Shown: positions 1-10,396 of the stretch, in pieces
Layout: each line of letters starts with the position of its first letter
Numbering within the stretch: position 1 is the first letter of the stretch
From: Nocardia cyriacigeorgica NBRC 100375
GTDB lineage: Bacteria > Actinomycetota > Actinomycetes > Mycobacteriales > Mycobacteriaceae
Direction: 5' to 3'
Length of the DNA stretch: 64,000 bases
Assembly (NCBI RefSeq): GCF_000308555.1
Contig: NZ_BAFY01000031.1
Coordinates: forward strand, 80,375-144,374
Notes under the pieces: generated by a model
The model's input: only the letters and a program-made list of their open reading frames with translations
What the model was told of the DNA's origin: nothing
The model's database searches: none
Program-made: the position numbers and the translations under genes

Positions 1-2
1 AC

Positions 3-1073
3 CTCTACGACGGCAGCGTGATTCCGGTGGAGCGGACCAAGCTGCCGCAGGATGTCGGCGCCCTGCTGGACCAGACCGACCGGCTGCTGTCCAGTGTCGC
101 CGACACCCGGCTGCGTCAGGTGATCGACGAGGCGTTCCGCGCATTCAACGGCGCGGGCCCGGACCTGCAGCGCTTCATCGACTCGGCGGCCCTGCTGGTG
201 CAGGAGGCCAAGGACAGTGCCGAGCCGACCAAACAGCTGATCGAGCAGATCGGCCCGCTGCTGGACACCCAGGTTCGCTCCGAGGACGCCATCCGCTCCT
301 GGACCGCCGACCTGGCAACGGTGACCGATCAACTGCGCGAACACGATCCGGCGCTGCGCAATATCCTGCGCGACGGACCGGCCGCGCTGGAAACCGTCAC
401 CAACCAGTTCGACTCGCTGCGCCCGACCCTGCCGCTGCTGCTGGCCAATCTGGTGAGCCTCGGCCAGGTCGCGGTCACCTACCACGCGGGCGTCGAACAG
501 ATCCTGGTCGTCTACCCGCCGCTGGTCGCGGCGCTGCTGACCTCGATTCGCGGGCCGCTGGAGTACGGCGCGATGGTCGACTTCATGACCACCCTCAACG
601 ATCCGCCGCCGTGCACCACCGGATTCCTGCCGCCGGATCAGCGGCGTTCGCCGGCCGACCTCACCCCGATCGACACGCCGTCCGGCCTGTACTGCAAGGT
701 TCCGCAGGATTCGCCGGTCGCCGTGCGCGGCATCCGCAACACCCCCTGCGCGGAGTTCCCCGGACGGCGAGCGCCCTCACCGGAGCTGTGCCGCACCGGG
801 TACGTTCCGGAGGGCAACAACCCGCCCTTCGGCCCGCCGCAGCCCGTCGCCCCCGCCTCCGCGCCGCTGATCCCGGGCTCGGCCCCGGCCGGTGCGCCGT
901 CGGTGGGATCGGGCGCAATGACCACGCCCGCCGCCGCCAGGTCCTACGATCCGGGCACGGGCGTCTATATCGGCACCGATGGCCGCACCTACCGGCAGGG
1001 AAATATCGAACCTGGCGGATCGGGCACGGTCCCGTCGAGTTGGCAAGCGATGTTCGAGGAGCAGCAACGATGA
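3..1073 (+). CDS. MCE-family protein, probably MceF (5' end outside the window)
   Basis: The frame is open to the left edge, so the N-terminal membrane anchor and most of the MCE domain lie outside the window; 356 residues are visible. Mce proteins form the periplasmic lipid-binding part of an ABC-type lipid importer together with YrbE permeases. What is visible is the helical part that follows the MCE domain, a cysteine-containing segment (CTTGFLPP, YCKVPQDSP, GIRNTPCAEFPG) and a Pro/Ala-rich tail ending in a GVYIGTDGRTY motif; these tails are typical of late mce genes (MceD or MceF). It is called MceF because it is directly followed, with an ATGA overlap, by two Mce-associated proteins, the usual order at the 3' end of an mce operon. 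The letter is inference; the family is clear. Confidence 0.8.
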   Translation, partial: LYDGSVIPVERTKLPQDVGALLDQTDRLLSSVADTRLRQVIDEAFRAFNGAGPDLQRFIDSAALLVQEAKDSAEPTKQLIEQIGPLLDTQVRSEDAIRSWTADLATVTDQLREHDPALRNILRDGPAALETVTNQFDSLRPTLPLLLANLVSLGQVAVTYHAGVEQILVVYPPLVAALLTSIRGPLEYGAMVDFMTTLNDPPPCTTGFLPPDQRRSPADLTPIDTPSGLYCKVPQDSPVAVRGIRNTPCAEFPGRRAPSPELCRTGYVPEGNNPPFGPPQPVAPASAPLIPGSAPAGAPSVGSGAMTTPAAARSYDPGTGVYIGTDGRTYRQGNIEPGGSGTVPSSWQAMFEEQQR

Positions 1074-2077
1074 GCGAAAAGAACAACAGCCGGACTCGTC
1101 GGCGCGCGAGCCGTTCCGCGGGCCCGCCGATCGACGACCTGCGCACCGAGGCGCTATCGGCCTCGGATACGGACCGCAGCGATGCGGTCGAGCCCGGTAC
1201 CGCCGTACCGGGCTCTGCCCGTGTTCGGGGGGAGGAATCGGACAAGACGGACACGCGTTCGGTTGCGGGGGCCGGGGCCGGAGGTGCTGCTGCGGACACG
1301 GTGAAGGTGGGGGCGGGCGCGACCGGGTCGGCCGCGGACACGGTCGAGCCGAGCTCCGACACGGCCAAGGCAGATGCTGACACGGTCAAGCTGAGCTCCG
1401 ACACGGCGAACGCCGATGCCGACACCGTCAAGCTGAGCACCGGCATGGCGAAGACGGATGCCGGCACCGCCGAGGCCGACACGGTGAAGCTGAGCATGGC
1501 TTCGGCACAGACCGACGCCGACACCGTGAAGCTGGACAAGGCGACCTCGGGCCCGGCCGACTCGGGCTCCGCCGACGACAAGCGCCCCCGTCGTTCCGCT
1601 GCCCGCATACTCGCCGTCGCCGCCTCGACCATCCTCGCCCTCGCTCTGGTGGCCGGTGCGGTGATCTCGGTGTTCGCGATGCGTTCCACCGAAGAACGCG
1701 ACGCCCTGCGTGCCGAGTACATCCAGACCGCCCGCCAGACCGTGCTGAATCTGACCACCATCCGCGCGGACACGGCCAAGGAGGACATCGACCGCATCCT
1801 CACCATGGCCTCCGGTGAATTCAAGGACGAGTTCAACGGCCGGGTCGACCCCTTCACCGAGGTGGTCAAGCAGGCCAAGGTGCAGTCCACCGGCGAGGTC
1901 GTCGAGGCCGCACTGGAAAGCTCGGACGACGACTCCGCGCGCGTACTGGTGGCCGCCAAACAGACCGTGACCAATGCGGGCCAGGAAGGTCCGCAACTGC
2001 GGTACTACCGATTCCGGATCACCGTCACCAACAGCGATTCCGGTATGACCGCTTCTGATGTGGAGTTCGTGGCATGA
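1070..2077 (+). CDS. Mce-associated membrane protein with a DTVKLS-type repeat region
   Basis: 335 residues, starting at the ATG that overlaps the mceF stop (ATGA), so translation is coupled. The N-terminal half (about residues 1-165) is hydrophilic and contains degenerate repeats around the motif ADTVKLS (at least six copies). One transmembrane helix follows at about residues 178-200 (ILAVAASTILALALVAGAVISV), then a C-terminal domain of about 130 residues with the Mce-associated fold (TTIRADTAKEDIDRIL, MASGEFKDEF). Such Mas proteins are thought to stabilise or assist the Mce complex at the membrane. The repeat region is low complexity and unlike the short N-terminus of most family members. 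Family assignment rests on position and C-terminal pattern. Confidence 0.8.
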   Translation: MSEKNNSRTRRRASRSAGPPIDDLRTEALSASDTDRSDAVEPGTAVPGSARVRGEESDKTDTRSVAGAGAGGAAADTVKVGAGATGSAADTVEPSSDTAKADADTVKLSSDTANADADTVKLSTGMAKTDAGTAEADTVKLSMASAQTDADTVKLDKATSGPADSGSADDKRPRRSAARILAVAASTILALALVAGAVISVFAMRSTEERDALRAEYIQTARQTVLNLTTIRADTAKEDIDRILTMASGEFKDEFNGRVDPFTEVVKQAKVQSTGEVVEAALESSDDDSARVLVAAKQTVTNAGQEGPQLRYYRFRITVTNSDSGMTASDVEFVA

Positions 2078-2568
2078 GTGCTTTGGGTTTGCGTACCAAG
2101 ATCTTGCTCGGTGTGACGGCGGTCGTGGTCACCGCGTCGGCGATCATCCTCGGCATCAACGGCTACCGCTACTGGGACGACCAGCGATCCGAGGATTCCC
2201 GCGCCGCCGCGGTCGAAGCCGCCAGCCGCACCGTCTCGGCCATGTTCAGCTACGAACACACCACGGTCGAAACCGAACTGCCGAAGGCCGCCGACAACCT
2301 CGCCGACCCGTTCCGCAAGGACTACCTGACGCTGATCGAGAAGGCCATCGTCCCCGGCGCCAAGGAAAAACAACTCACCGTAGCCGCCACCACCCAAGCC
2401 GCAGGCGTAGTCTCCGCCGACCGCGCCCACGCCGTCGTCATGCTGTACCTGAACCAGGTCACCACCAGCAAAGACAGCCCCCAGGGCACCACCTCGGGCA
2501 GCCGGGTGCGGGTGGAGATGGACAAGTCCGACGACCGGTGGCTGGTCGCGTCGGTGACACCGATCTGA
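2074..2568 (+). CDS. Mce-associated membrane protein
   Basis: 164 residues, overlapping the previous gene by ATGA, the last gene of the mce operon. A single N-terminal helix (residues 7-29, TKILLGVTAVVVTASAIILG) is followed by an exported domain of the same layout as the C-terminal half of its neighbour (FSYEHTTVE, KAADNLADPFRKDY, and a conserved WLVASVTPI end). The two genes therefore look like paralogues, one with and one without the hydrophilic extension. A role as accessory subunit of the Mce lipid importer is inferred from context. Confidence 0.8.
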   Translation: MSALGLRTKILLGVTAVVVTASAIILGINGYRYWDDQRSEDSRAAAVEAASRTVSAMFSYEHTTVETELPKAADNLADPFRKDYLTLIEKAIVPGAKEKQLTVAATTQAAGVVSADRAHAVVMLYLNQVTTSKDSPQGTTSGSRVRVEMDKSDDRWLVASVTPI

Positions 2569-2625
2569 GCTGAGCGGACGAGCCCCGACTCATCGCTTAC
2601 GCGACCGGCCTCGAGGCGCGCAGGT

Positions 2626-4152
2626 TCACCTCGGCGTCGACTGCCCGCGCGGCAATCGGACGGTGAAGGTGGTTCCCTCGCCGACAGCGCTGTGCACGTC
2701 CACGCTTCCGCCGTGTGCGGTGACCAGGGCTTGCACGATCGACAGCCCGAGTCCGGTCCCGCCGCTGTCGCGGCTGCGTGAGGTGTCGGTGCGGTAGAAG
2801 CGTTCGAAGATGCGGGCGGCTTCCTCGGCGGGTAGGCCGGGGCCGGTATCTGCGACTTCGAGCCCGACCTCGTCGTCGCCCGGGGTCAGTGCGACGGTGA
2901 TCGCCGCGTCGGGCGGGGTGTGGACGAGAGCGTTGTTCAGCAGGTTGGCCAGCACCTGGCGGAGCCGGGCGGCGTCGCCGGCGACCTCGTAGGTCCCGGT
3001 TCCCGGCCGCGCGTCGAGATCGATGGGGCGCGACGGCAGGTCGGGATGGCGGGCCGCGGCCGCGGCGCGGGCGCTGTGCACGGCGTCGCTGGCCAGGGCC
3101 AGCAGATCGACCGGTTCCCGTTCGAGGGGACGCTGGGCGTCGAGCCGGGCCAGCATCAGCAGATCGCCCACCAGCACGCTCATTCGATTGGCTTCGCTCT
3201 CGATCCGTTCCATGAACAGGCCCGCATCAGTGGCCGCGCCCTGGCGGTGCAGCTCGGCGAAACCGCGGATAGTGGTGAGCGGGGTGCGCAGTTCGTGGCT
3301 GGCGTCGGCGACGAACCGGCGCATCTTGGCCTCGGATCGGCGCGCCGCCTCTTCGGAGGCCTCCGTCGCCGCGAAACCGGCCTGGATCTGGGTGAGCATG
3401 GCGTTGAGCGAGGTAGCAAGGCTGTCGACCTCGGTATTATTGCCGCGCACCGGAACCCGCCGATGCAGATCACCGGCGGCGATCTCGGCGGCGATCTCCT
3501 CGACCTCGACCAGCCGCCGCAGACTGCGCCGGATGACGAAGTACGCCGCCACCGCCATCGCCGCCAGCACCAACGCGCCGATGACGAGTTCCAGCATGAT
3601 GAGCCGGTCGATGATGGCCTCGGTTTCGTCCATCCGCAACGCGACCAGGCTCGAGCCCTGCGGGGTCTCGAGATTCAGGACCCGCCAGTTCGACGAATCG
3701 CCGTCGGTGGATCCGGTGGTGAAGGGGCCGGTCCCGGCGTCGGCGGGGACATCCGGTGCTCCGGCCGCCCGGTCGTCGAGTTGCAGCACCCGGCCGGACG
3801 AATCCTGAACCCGCGCGTAGAACAGCACCGGTGGGCGTTCGAAGCCGGGACGCCCGGGCAACCGGTGTAATGCGGGCCCGCCTGGACTCGCCCAGGTGTG
3901 CGCTGCTTCGACCAGCTGTTGGTCGAGACGGTCGACCAGCACCGTGCGCAGCGCGGAGGTGACCGCCACCCCCGAGGCCAGCAGTCCGCCCGCCGCCAGC
4001 ATGACCAGCGCCAGCACCAAGGTGATGCGGAGCGGAATGGCGGCGAGTCGATCCGATATCGCCTGCTTGGCCGAACCCAGCCAGGTGGCGGCCTGCGCGC
4101 CTCCACCGGACGTTTTCTCGGCTCGCGTCTCGGCGTCCGTGGAGATTTTCAC
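2626..4152 (-). CDS. phoR: Sensor histidine kinase PhoR-like
   Basis: 508 residues. Two transmembrane helices (about 40-65 and 190-212) flank an extracytoplasmic sensor domain, followed by HAMP (about 213-265), a HisKA domain with the phospho-acceptor in ASHELRTPLTTIRGFAELH, and an HATPase domain (N-box LANLLNNALVH, G1 DTGPGLP, G2 GGTGLGLSI). The dimerisation helix matches the mycobacterial PhoR pattern. Its GTG start overlaps the phoP stop (GTGA), so the two are co-translated. In mycobacteria PhoPR controls acid response, complex lipid synthesis and secretion; the same role here is inference. The downstream gene order (mce operon, convergent) gives no further clue. Confidence 0.85.
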   Translation of the reverse strand: MKISTDAETRAEKTSGGGAQAATWLGSAKQAISDRLAAIPLRITLVLALVMLAAGGLLASGVAVTSALRTVLVDRLDQQLVEAAHTWASPGGPALHRLPGRPGFERPPVLFYARVQDSSGRVLQLDDRAAGAPDVPADAGTGPFTTGSTDGDSSNWRVLNLETPQGSSLVALRMDETEAIIDRLIMLELVIGALVLAAMAVAAYFVIRRSLRRLVEVEEIAAEIAAGDLHRRVPVRGNNTEVDSLATSLNAMLTQIQAGFAATEASEEAARRSEAKMRRFVADASHELRTPLTTIRGFAELHRQGAATDAGLFMERIESEANRMSVLVGDLLMLARLDAQRPLEREPVDLLALASDAVHSARAAAAARHPDLPSRPIDLDARPGTGTYEVAGDAARLRQVLANLLNNALVHTPPDAAITVALTPGDDEVGLEVADTGPGLPAEEAARIFERFYRTDTSRSRDSGGTGLGLSIVQALVTAHGGSVDVHSAVGEGTTFTVRLPRGQSTPR

Positions 4153-4874
4153 CGCCGCCCGCTATCGGGTTCGCGCAGCACATATCCCACCCCACGCAAC
4201 GTATGAATCAGCCGCTGCTCACCGGTGTCGACCTTCTTGCGCAGATACGACACATAGGTCTCCACCACTCCGACCTCACCGCCGAAGTCGTAGCGCCACA
4301 CGTGATCCAGGATGCGTGGCTTACTCAGTACCGTGCCCGCGTTGACGATGAAGTACCGCAGCAGGGTGAATTCGGTGGGCGACAACGACACCGGCGCGCC
4401 GGATTTCCACACCTCGTGCGTGTCGTCGTCGAGTTCGATATCGGCGAACCGCAAGCGGGCACGCGGCGGTGCCGGGTTCACCTGACCGGCGCGGCGCAGG
4501 ATCACCCGCAGCCGCGCCACCACCTCTTCGAGGCTGAACGGTTTGGTGACGTAGTCATCGGCGCCGAGGGTCAGGCCGGTCACCTTGTCGTGCACCTCGT
4601 CGCGGGCGGTGAGAAACAGCACCGGCGCGTCGAAACCGTCGGCCCGCAGCCGGCGCAGCAGGCCGAACCCGTCCATACCGGGCATCATCACGTCGACGAT
4701 GAGGGCCTGTGGCCGGAACGTCCGCGCCAGATCCAGCGCTTGCGCGCCGTCGGCGGCGGTGGCCACCTCGAAGCCCTGAAAGCGCAGGCTGACATCGAGC
4801 AGTTCGACGATCATCGGCTCATCGTCGACCACCAGCACCCTGGCCTCGGGCGTCTGTTGCGGCGTACCGGTCAT
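4149..4874 (-). CDS. phoP: Response regulator PhoP-like, OmpR family
   Basis: 241 residues. Receiver domain (about 12-125) with the phosphorylation site Asp in LIVDVMMPGMDG, the switch Thr in FLTARD and the conserved Lys in YVTKPFSLEE; winged-helix DNA-binding domain (about 145-235) containing SLSPTEFTLLRYF and YVSYLRKKVDTG. The length and the run of motifs are nearly the same as M. tuberculosis PhoP, which is why a specific symbol is given. It is the first gene of a phoP-phoR operon and lies 68 bases downstream of otsA on the same strand. No strong Shine-Dalgarno site precedes the ATG. Confidence 0.88.
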   Translation of the reverse strand: MTGTPQQTPEARVLVVDDEPMIVELLDVSLRFQGFEVATAADGAQALDLARTFRPQALIVDVMMPGMDGFGLLRRLRADGFDAPVLFLTARDEVHDKVTGLTLGADDYVTKPFSLEEVVARLRVILRRAGQVNPAPPRARLRFADIELDDDTHEVWKSGAPVSLSPTEFTLLRYFIVNAGTVLSKPRILDHVWRYDFGGEVGVVETYVSYLRKKVDTGEQRLIHTLRGVGYVLREPDSGRR

Positions 4875-4942
4875 GCTACCATGCTGGCCGGTGGCGCTGG
4901 GATCCGGCTGCGGACTGGCTGTGTGGTTGCTGTGAACCGCCG

Positions 4943-6595
<1,653 letters not shown>

Positions 6596-6755
6596 CTGGT
6601 CCACTCACGCATCCTTGTCTGAGGGCGGCGTGCGACTGCCCGTCATGGGTCGGCTGTCGCCTTCGGGCCGTCGCTCACGCCGCGCTGCGCTTCGCTGTTC
6701 CCGGTTTCAGTTGTCGAAAGGATCGCCGGACGTGCCGCCGATCCGGTGCGGCGTC

Positions 6756-6926
6756 TTATTCGCCGCGTGCGCCGGGGCCGATGCCGAGCATCGACAGCAG
6801 CATCCGGCATTCGTCCGCGTCGGCCGCGTAGGCGGCCACGACGCGTTGGGCCTGACGAGCGGTTTCGTCGGCCAGCGGCTCCAGATCCTCGTCGGCGATT
6901 CCGTTCGCGCTGCTCTTCGTGGCCAT
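6756..6926 (-). CDS. Small conserved actinobacterial protein upstream of otsA
   Basis: 56 residues, too short for many gene finders. It has a good Shine-Dalgarno site (GGGAGGAC about 7 bases before the ATG) and ends in TAA. The sequence is acidic and helical (ADEDLEPLADETARQAQRVVAAYAAD) with a short C-terminal ML-rich stretch. In mycobacteria a similar-sized protein of unknown function (Rv3489) is encoded next to otsA, so this is probably its counterpart. It stands 160 bases ahead of otsA on the same strand and may share its transcript. No function can be given. Confidence 0.65.
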   Translation of the reverse strand: MATKSSANGIADEDLEPLADETARQAQRVVAAYAADADECRMLLSMLGIGPGARGE

Positions 6927-7035
6927 CTTCAGTCCTCCCGGCGAAATTGCGCTCGTACGTGCGAGTAGTCAATGGTATCTGGCGCGCGGCCCGGACATAC
7001 CCGGTGCTGGAGCCCACCCGGTGTACCGGCCTTCG

Positions 7036-7049
7036 CGGTACCGATACCG
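7036..7049. promoter_or_regulatory. Inverted repeat CGGTA-N4-TACCG ahead of the hydrolase gene
   Basis: A 5-base perfect inverted repeat with a 4-base spacer sits about 40 bases before the start codon of the alpha/beta hydrolase, where a repressor site would be expected. No regulator gene is adjacent. The short arms make chance occurrence possible. Confidence 0.25.
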
Positions 7050-7088
7050 TGGGCAGCGCAGTACCAAACCTTACGAAAGGGTATGCGG

Positions 7089-7922
7089 ATGCCACTGGCC
7101 ACGGTGAACGGAATTTCACTCAACTACCAGGTCAAGGGCGACCGAGCCAAGGGCACCGACGTCAAGGGCGGCGGCCCGCTGGTCGTGATGATCATGGGCA
7201 CCGGCAGCCCCGGCCGGGTCTGGGAGCTGCATCAGGTGCCCGCCCTGGTGGCGGCCGGTTACCGGGTGTGCACCTTCGACAATCGCGGTATCGCGCCGTC
7301 GTTCGAGGCCGCCGACGGGATGACCATCGACCAGTTGGTCGCCGACACCGCGGGCCTGATCGAACTGCTCGACGAGGGCCCGGCCCTGGTCGTGGGCACC
7401 TCGATGGGCGCGCGGGTCGCGCAGGAGCTGGCGCTGGCCCGTCCCGAGCTGGTGCGCAAGGCGGTCTTCCTCGCCGGACACGGGCGCCTGGACCAGTTCC
7501 AGAAGACGCTCTCGCTCGGCGAACACGAGCTGGACGCGAGCGCCATCGCGCTGCCGCCCAAGTACGAGGCGGCGGTGACCGCGGTGATGAATCTGTCGCC
7601 GGCCACGATGGCCGACCCCAATGCCGCCCGCGACTGGCTCGACCTGTTCGAGTTCACCGGCGGACCGGTCACCCCCGGCATCCGCGCCCAGCGGCGCATG
7701 GACCACGATTTCGATCGGGTGCAGGCCTACCGGGCGATCACCGTGCCATGCCTGGCGGTCGGTTTCGCCGACGACCGGATGATTCCGCCGTACCTGTCGC
7801 GTGAGGTCGCCGACGCTATCCCCGGTGCCCGCTACCAGGAGATTCCCGACGCCGGGCACTACGGCTACCTGGAGCGGCCGGAAGCGGTGAACAAGATCCT
7901 GCTCGATTTCTTCGCCTCCTGA
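7089..7922 (+). CDS. Alpha/beta hydrolase
   Basis: 277 residues from the second of two close ATG codons (7083 and 7089); 7089 leaves about 7 bases to the AAAGGG ribosome site. Single alpha/beta-hydrolase domain: oxyanion strand VVMIMGTGSPG, nucleophile elbow GTSMGAR with the Ser, acid in the VGFADDRMIPP loop, and the catalytic His in DAGHYGYLERP near the C-terminus. No signal peptide, so cytosolic. Substrate unknown; proteins of this layout include bromoperoxidase-like esterases and thioesterase-like enzymes. It is followed by an mbtH gene 150 bases downstream, which hints at a link to non-ribosomal peptide products, but no NRPS gene is in the window. Confidence 0.85.
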   Translation: MPLATVNGISLNYQVKGDRAKGTDVKGGGPLVVMIMGTGSPGRVWELHQVPALVAAGYRVCTFDNRGIAPSFEAADGMTIDQLVADTAGLIELLDEGPALVVGTSMGARVAQELALARPELVRKAVFLAGHGRLDQFQKTLSLGEHELDASAIALPPKYEAAVTAVMNLSPATMADPNAARDWLDLFEFTGGPVTPGIRAQRRMDHDFDRVQAYRAITVPCLAVGFADDRMIPPYLSREVADAIPGARYQEIPDAGHYGYLERPEAVNKILLDFFAS

Positions 7923-8074
7923 GCAGGTCCGGCGAGGTAACCGCCCAGCCGTAACGTATCCCTTGCTAGGGTCGACACAACGCTCGGGGTTTCCGATGCC
8001 AGCGGTTCGCGTAACCCGGCGCCGGTCGACCCAGCAGCGATCCCGTACACAGCGCCAGTATCCAGTGAGGTGAA

Positions 8075-8317
8075 ATGAGCACCAATCCCTTCGACGACGA
8101 AGACGGCCGCTTCTTCGTTCTGGTCAACGACGAGGAACAGCACTCCCTGTGGCCGGCCTTCGCGGAGGTCCCGGCCGGATGGCGAGTGGTGTTCGGCGAG
8201 GACAGCCGCGCCGCCTGCGTCGAGTACGTCGAGAAGAACTGGACCGACATGCGTCCCAAGAGCCTGCGCGACGCCATGGCTGCCGACGAGGCGGCCCGCC
8301 AGGGCGCCCAGTCCTGA
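8075..8317 (+). CDS. MbtH-family protein
   Basis: 80 residues, start ATG preceded by GAGGTGAA. The family signature is present: [24 protein letters not shown], then [29 protein letters not shown] with the conserved Trp residues. MbtH-like proteins bind NRPS adenylation domains and are needed for their activity or solubility. This copy is not beside an NRPS, so it probably serves enzymes encoded elsewhere. Confidence 0.93.
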   Translation: MSTNPFDDEDGRFFVLVNDEEQHSLWPAFAEVPAGWRVVFGEDSRAACVEYVEKNWTDMRPKSLRDAMAADEAARQGAQS

Positions 8318-8429
8318 CCGCGGTCGATACTGCGCCTCGGGACACCGTCGACCGGACTGCGTACCGCATGGCACCGTGAAACCCGGTGTCACGCGGTGCG
8401 CACACCCGGTTATGATTGCTCCGCTTTCC

Positions 8430-8501
8430 GCCTCCTTAGCTCAGTGGTAGAGCACTCGCCTTGTAAGCGAAAGGTCGTCAGTTCAATCCTGACAGGGGGC
8501 T
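8430..8501 (+). tRNA. tRNA-Thr (anticodon TGT)
   Basis: Complete cloverleaf read by eye: acceptor GCCTCCT/AGGGGGC with one G-T pair, D arm AGCTCAGTGGTAGAGC, anticodon loop CTTGTAA with TGT, and T arm GTCAG-TTCAATC-CTGAC. The anticodon stem has a C-A mismatch at its outer pair. CCA is not encoded. A TATGAT -10 box lies at 8411-8416. Its 3' half is the integration site of the downstream element: the last 22 bases of the gene are repeated at 16297. Confidence 0.95.
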
Positions 8502-8502
8502 C
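8480..8502 (+). repeat. attL core of the integrative element
   Basis: A 23-base sequence that begins in the T arm and ends just past the tRNA discriminator base is repeated exactly at 16297-16319. The tRNA stays intact on this side, as expected when an element inserts in the 3' end of a tRNA and restores it with its own copy. Confidence 0.92.
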
Positions 8503-8512
8503 AATGCGAAAG

Positions 8513-8543
8513 AAAGGCTCTGGCCCAGGTCAGAGCCTTTTTT
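8513..8543. terminator. Rho-independent terminator carried by the element next to attL
   Basis: Stem AAAGGCTCTG/CAGAGCCTTT with an 8-base loop and a T run on the plus strand. It lies 12 bases past the tRNA and overlaps the stop codon of the minus-strand integrase, so it can end the tRNA transcript and, read from the other side, the int transcript. Confidence 0.85.
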
Positions 8544-9729
8544 ACGCGCTAGCCACTGCCTTCAAACCGGCGTTTGGCCTCACTTTGGACGCACTTTCCT
8601 CCAGCCGTTCGGCCACGGCGTCCAAATCGTCATCGAACAAGTCGGCGTAGACGTCCAGCGTCATCGCCGCCGACTTGTGGCCGAGCATCTTCTGAACGGC
8701 CTTCACGTTCGCCCCGGCCGACACGGCCAGGGAGGCGGCGGTGTGCCGAAGATCGTGCGCGGTGACGCGGGGGAACGTCTCGTCGGCCTTCATGCACCGG
8801 GCGACCGCGCCGGACAGCCACGAGTCCTTGGACGCGGGCGGGCCGAGGTGTTCACCCTTCCGGTTCGTCCAGAGCAGATCGTCACGGCCCTTGCCCCTGC
8901 ACACCTTCGCGAGTTCATCGGCCACGAACTTCGGGATCGGCACGGGGCGGTTGGTGTTGCCCTTCAGCGAGCCGACGACCACTTTCATGCCGACCATCGG
9001 CGCGTTCTCAGTGAGCGCGATCCGGCGGCGCAGGAAATCCACATCGCGCACCCGCAGCGCGGCCAGCTCACCCCAGCGCAGCCCGCAGTAGCTCAGCAGC
9101 AGCACGATGGCGCGGTGCTTCGGTGCCTGGTCGGCCAGCGCGGCCACCTGAGCGTGGCTCAGGTACTTGTGCGGCTTGTCCTTTCGTCTGGGCAACTTCA
9201 CCCCGCGCGCCGGATTGCTGACGATTCGGCGGTCCGATACGGCATCGCCCAGCACCCCGGCGAGCACCCGCAAGCACGTCTCGATGGTGCTCGCGCTCAG
9301 GCCCTTTCCTGTCGTCCGGCCGGTCTCCGGGTCGGCGACACCCGTCTTCCGGCCCGTCTTCGGTGCCGTCGCGAGTTCGGTCACCCACGCCTTGACGGCC
9401 GTGGGCTTGATGTTGCTGACCGGCGTCTTGCCCCAGTGCGGTTCGACATGGATGCGCCAGGCCGAATCGTAGGACCGGTAGCCGCTGGGCTTCATGTGGC
9501 CGCTCTGGTTGCTCAGCCACTTCGGGCCGAGGTCGCCCACGGTGACCTTGCCCGCGCTGGGATCGACGTAGGCACCGGTGTGCTTGCTGACCTCCACACT
9601 GTTGGCGAAGCGCTCGGCGTCGCGTTTCGTGACGAACCCGCGCTTGCGGGTCGGGCGGTGGTCGGGGGTGCGGTATCGCACTTCCCAGCGCACGCCGGAC
9701 TTGTTGGTGTACCGGTGGGTTGTCGCCAT
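8542..9729 (-). CDS. Tyrosine recombinase (integrase) of the element
   Basis: 395 residues. N-terminal arm-binding region (TNKSGVRWEVRYRTPDHRP), core-binding SAM-like domain (about 65-170), and catalytic domain with Arg in YCGLRWGELAALR, His-x-x-Arg in HDLRHTAASLAVSAG, the second His in MLGHKSAAMTLDVY and the Tyr nucleophile in that last motif. It catalyses integration and excision at the tRNA-Thr site. The ATG has the ribosome site AAGGGA 7 bases upstream and the gene follows its companion by 4 bases, so both are one operon. The 3' coding end contains a 19-base sequence repeated near attR, probably an arm-type binding site. Confidence 0.95.
   Translation of the reverse strand: MATTHRYTNKSGVRWEVRYRTPDHRPTRKRGFVTKRDAERFANSVEVSKHTGAYVDPSAGKVTVGDLGPKWLSNQSGHMKPSGYRSYDSAWRIHVEPHWGKTPVSNIKPTAVKAWVTELATAPKTGRKTGVADPETGRTTGKGLSASTIETCLRVLAGVLGDAVSDRRIVSNPARGVKLPRRKDKPHKYLSHAQVAALADQAPKHRAIVLLLSYCGLRWGELAALRVRDVDFLRRRIALTENAPMVGMKVVVGSLKGNTNRPVPIPKFVADELAKVCRGKGRDDLLWTNRKGEHLGPPASKDSWLSGAVARCMKADETFPRVTAHDLRHTAASLAVSAGANVKAVQKMLGHKSAAMTLDVYADLFDDDLDAVAERLEESASKVRPNAGLKAVASA
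8575..8593. repeat. Presumed integrase arm site, left copy
   Basis: TGGCCTCACTTTGGACGCA occurs here, inside the last codons of int, and again at 16184-16202 near attR in the same orientation. In a circular excised form the two copies would flank the att core, as arm sites of tyrosine integrases do. The identity of 19 bases is seen directly; the role is inferred. Confidence 0.6.
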
Positions 9730-9733
9730 CGGT

Positions 9734-10303
9734 CTATCCCTTCTCTCGTGGTGATTCGTCGGTCAGTAGGTCCAGATCGCGAGCGCGGCGCAGCCAGCTC
9801 TTGACGGTGTTCTCGCTGGCCCGCTGCCCGGTGCTCTTCGCCATCTCGGCGGAGATGAATCGGTGTACGGACAGGCCGCGTACGTTCCGCGCGGGATCGC
9901 GGGCCGATCGCCATAGCGCGGCCACCTGTGCGTAGAACTCCGGTCGGTGGCCGCGCCGCCCCGGCCGTTTCGATGGTGTGCGGTCGCCCGGCTCAGGGTC
10001 GGCGAATGTCCTCATACCGGGTTCGTTGAGCCATGACATGGCCTCCCCGGTGCGCAGCGCCGCGACAGCATGAGCGAGTCGGTCCAACGGGATACGGCGC
10101 AGATCGTTCGACGTGATCGGCACGGCCTCACCTTCGGGGGAACGGATTTCGAGTCCAACCACCTGTGGCCCGTCGTCGGTGTCGGCAACCCGAACTCTGT
10201 AGACGAACGGGTGGCCCTCCAAGATCACGGTCCCGTCGTCGCGTATCTCGCGCACCTGACCGGCGCGCGCTCCGGGGGCGGTGAAGTCCAGTCGGCTTCG
10301 CAT
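9734..10303 (-). CDS. Element protein of unknown function upstream of int, HTH-like C-terminus
   Basis: 189 residues from the ATG at 10303; an upstream TTG at 10339 is less likely because it would run into the promoter region of the divergent HTH gene. The first half is beta-rich (GQVREIRDDGTVILEG, YRVRVADTD); the second half has a basic stretch (PSKRPGRRGHRPEFY) and a possible helix-turn-helix (RASENTVKSWLRRARDLDLL). It ends 4 bases before int and is presumably co-transcribed with it. It could regulate int or act as an accessory DNA-binding protein. I do not recognise a named family. Confidence 0.7.
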   Translation of the reverse strand: MRSRLDFTAPGARAGQVREIRDDGTVILEGHPFVYRVRVADTDDGPQVVGLEIRSPEGEAVPITSNDLRRIPLDRLAHAVAALRTGEAMSWLNEPGMRTFADPEPGDRTPSKRPGRRGHRPEFYAQVAALWRSARDPARNVRGLSVHRFISAEMAKSTGQRASENTVKSWLRRARDLDLLTDESPREKG

Positions 10304-10396
10304 GAATAACACCCTAATTCTTGCTTGATCTGGGGTCAATTAAGACGGCAAACTCGGGGTGGCACATCAAGTTGGATCACCGCGAGGGGAATCGAA

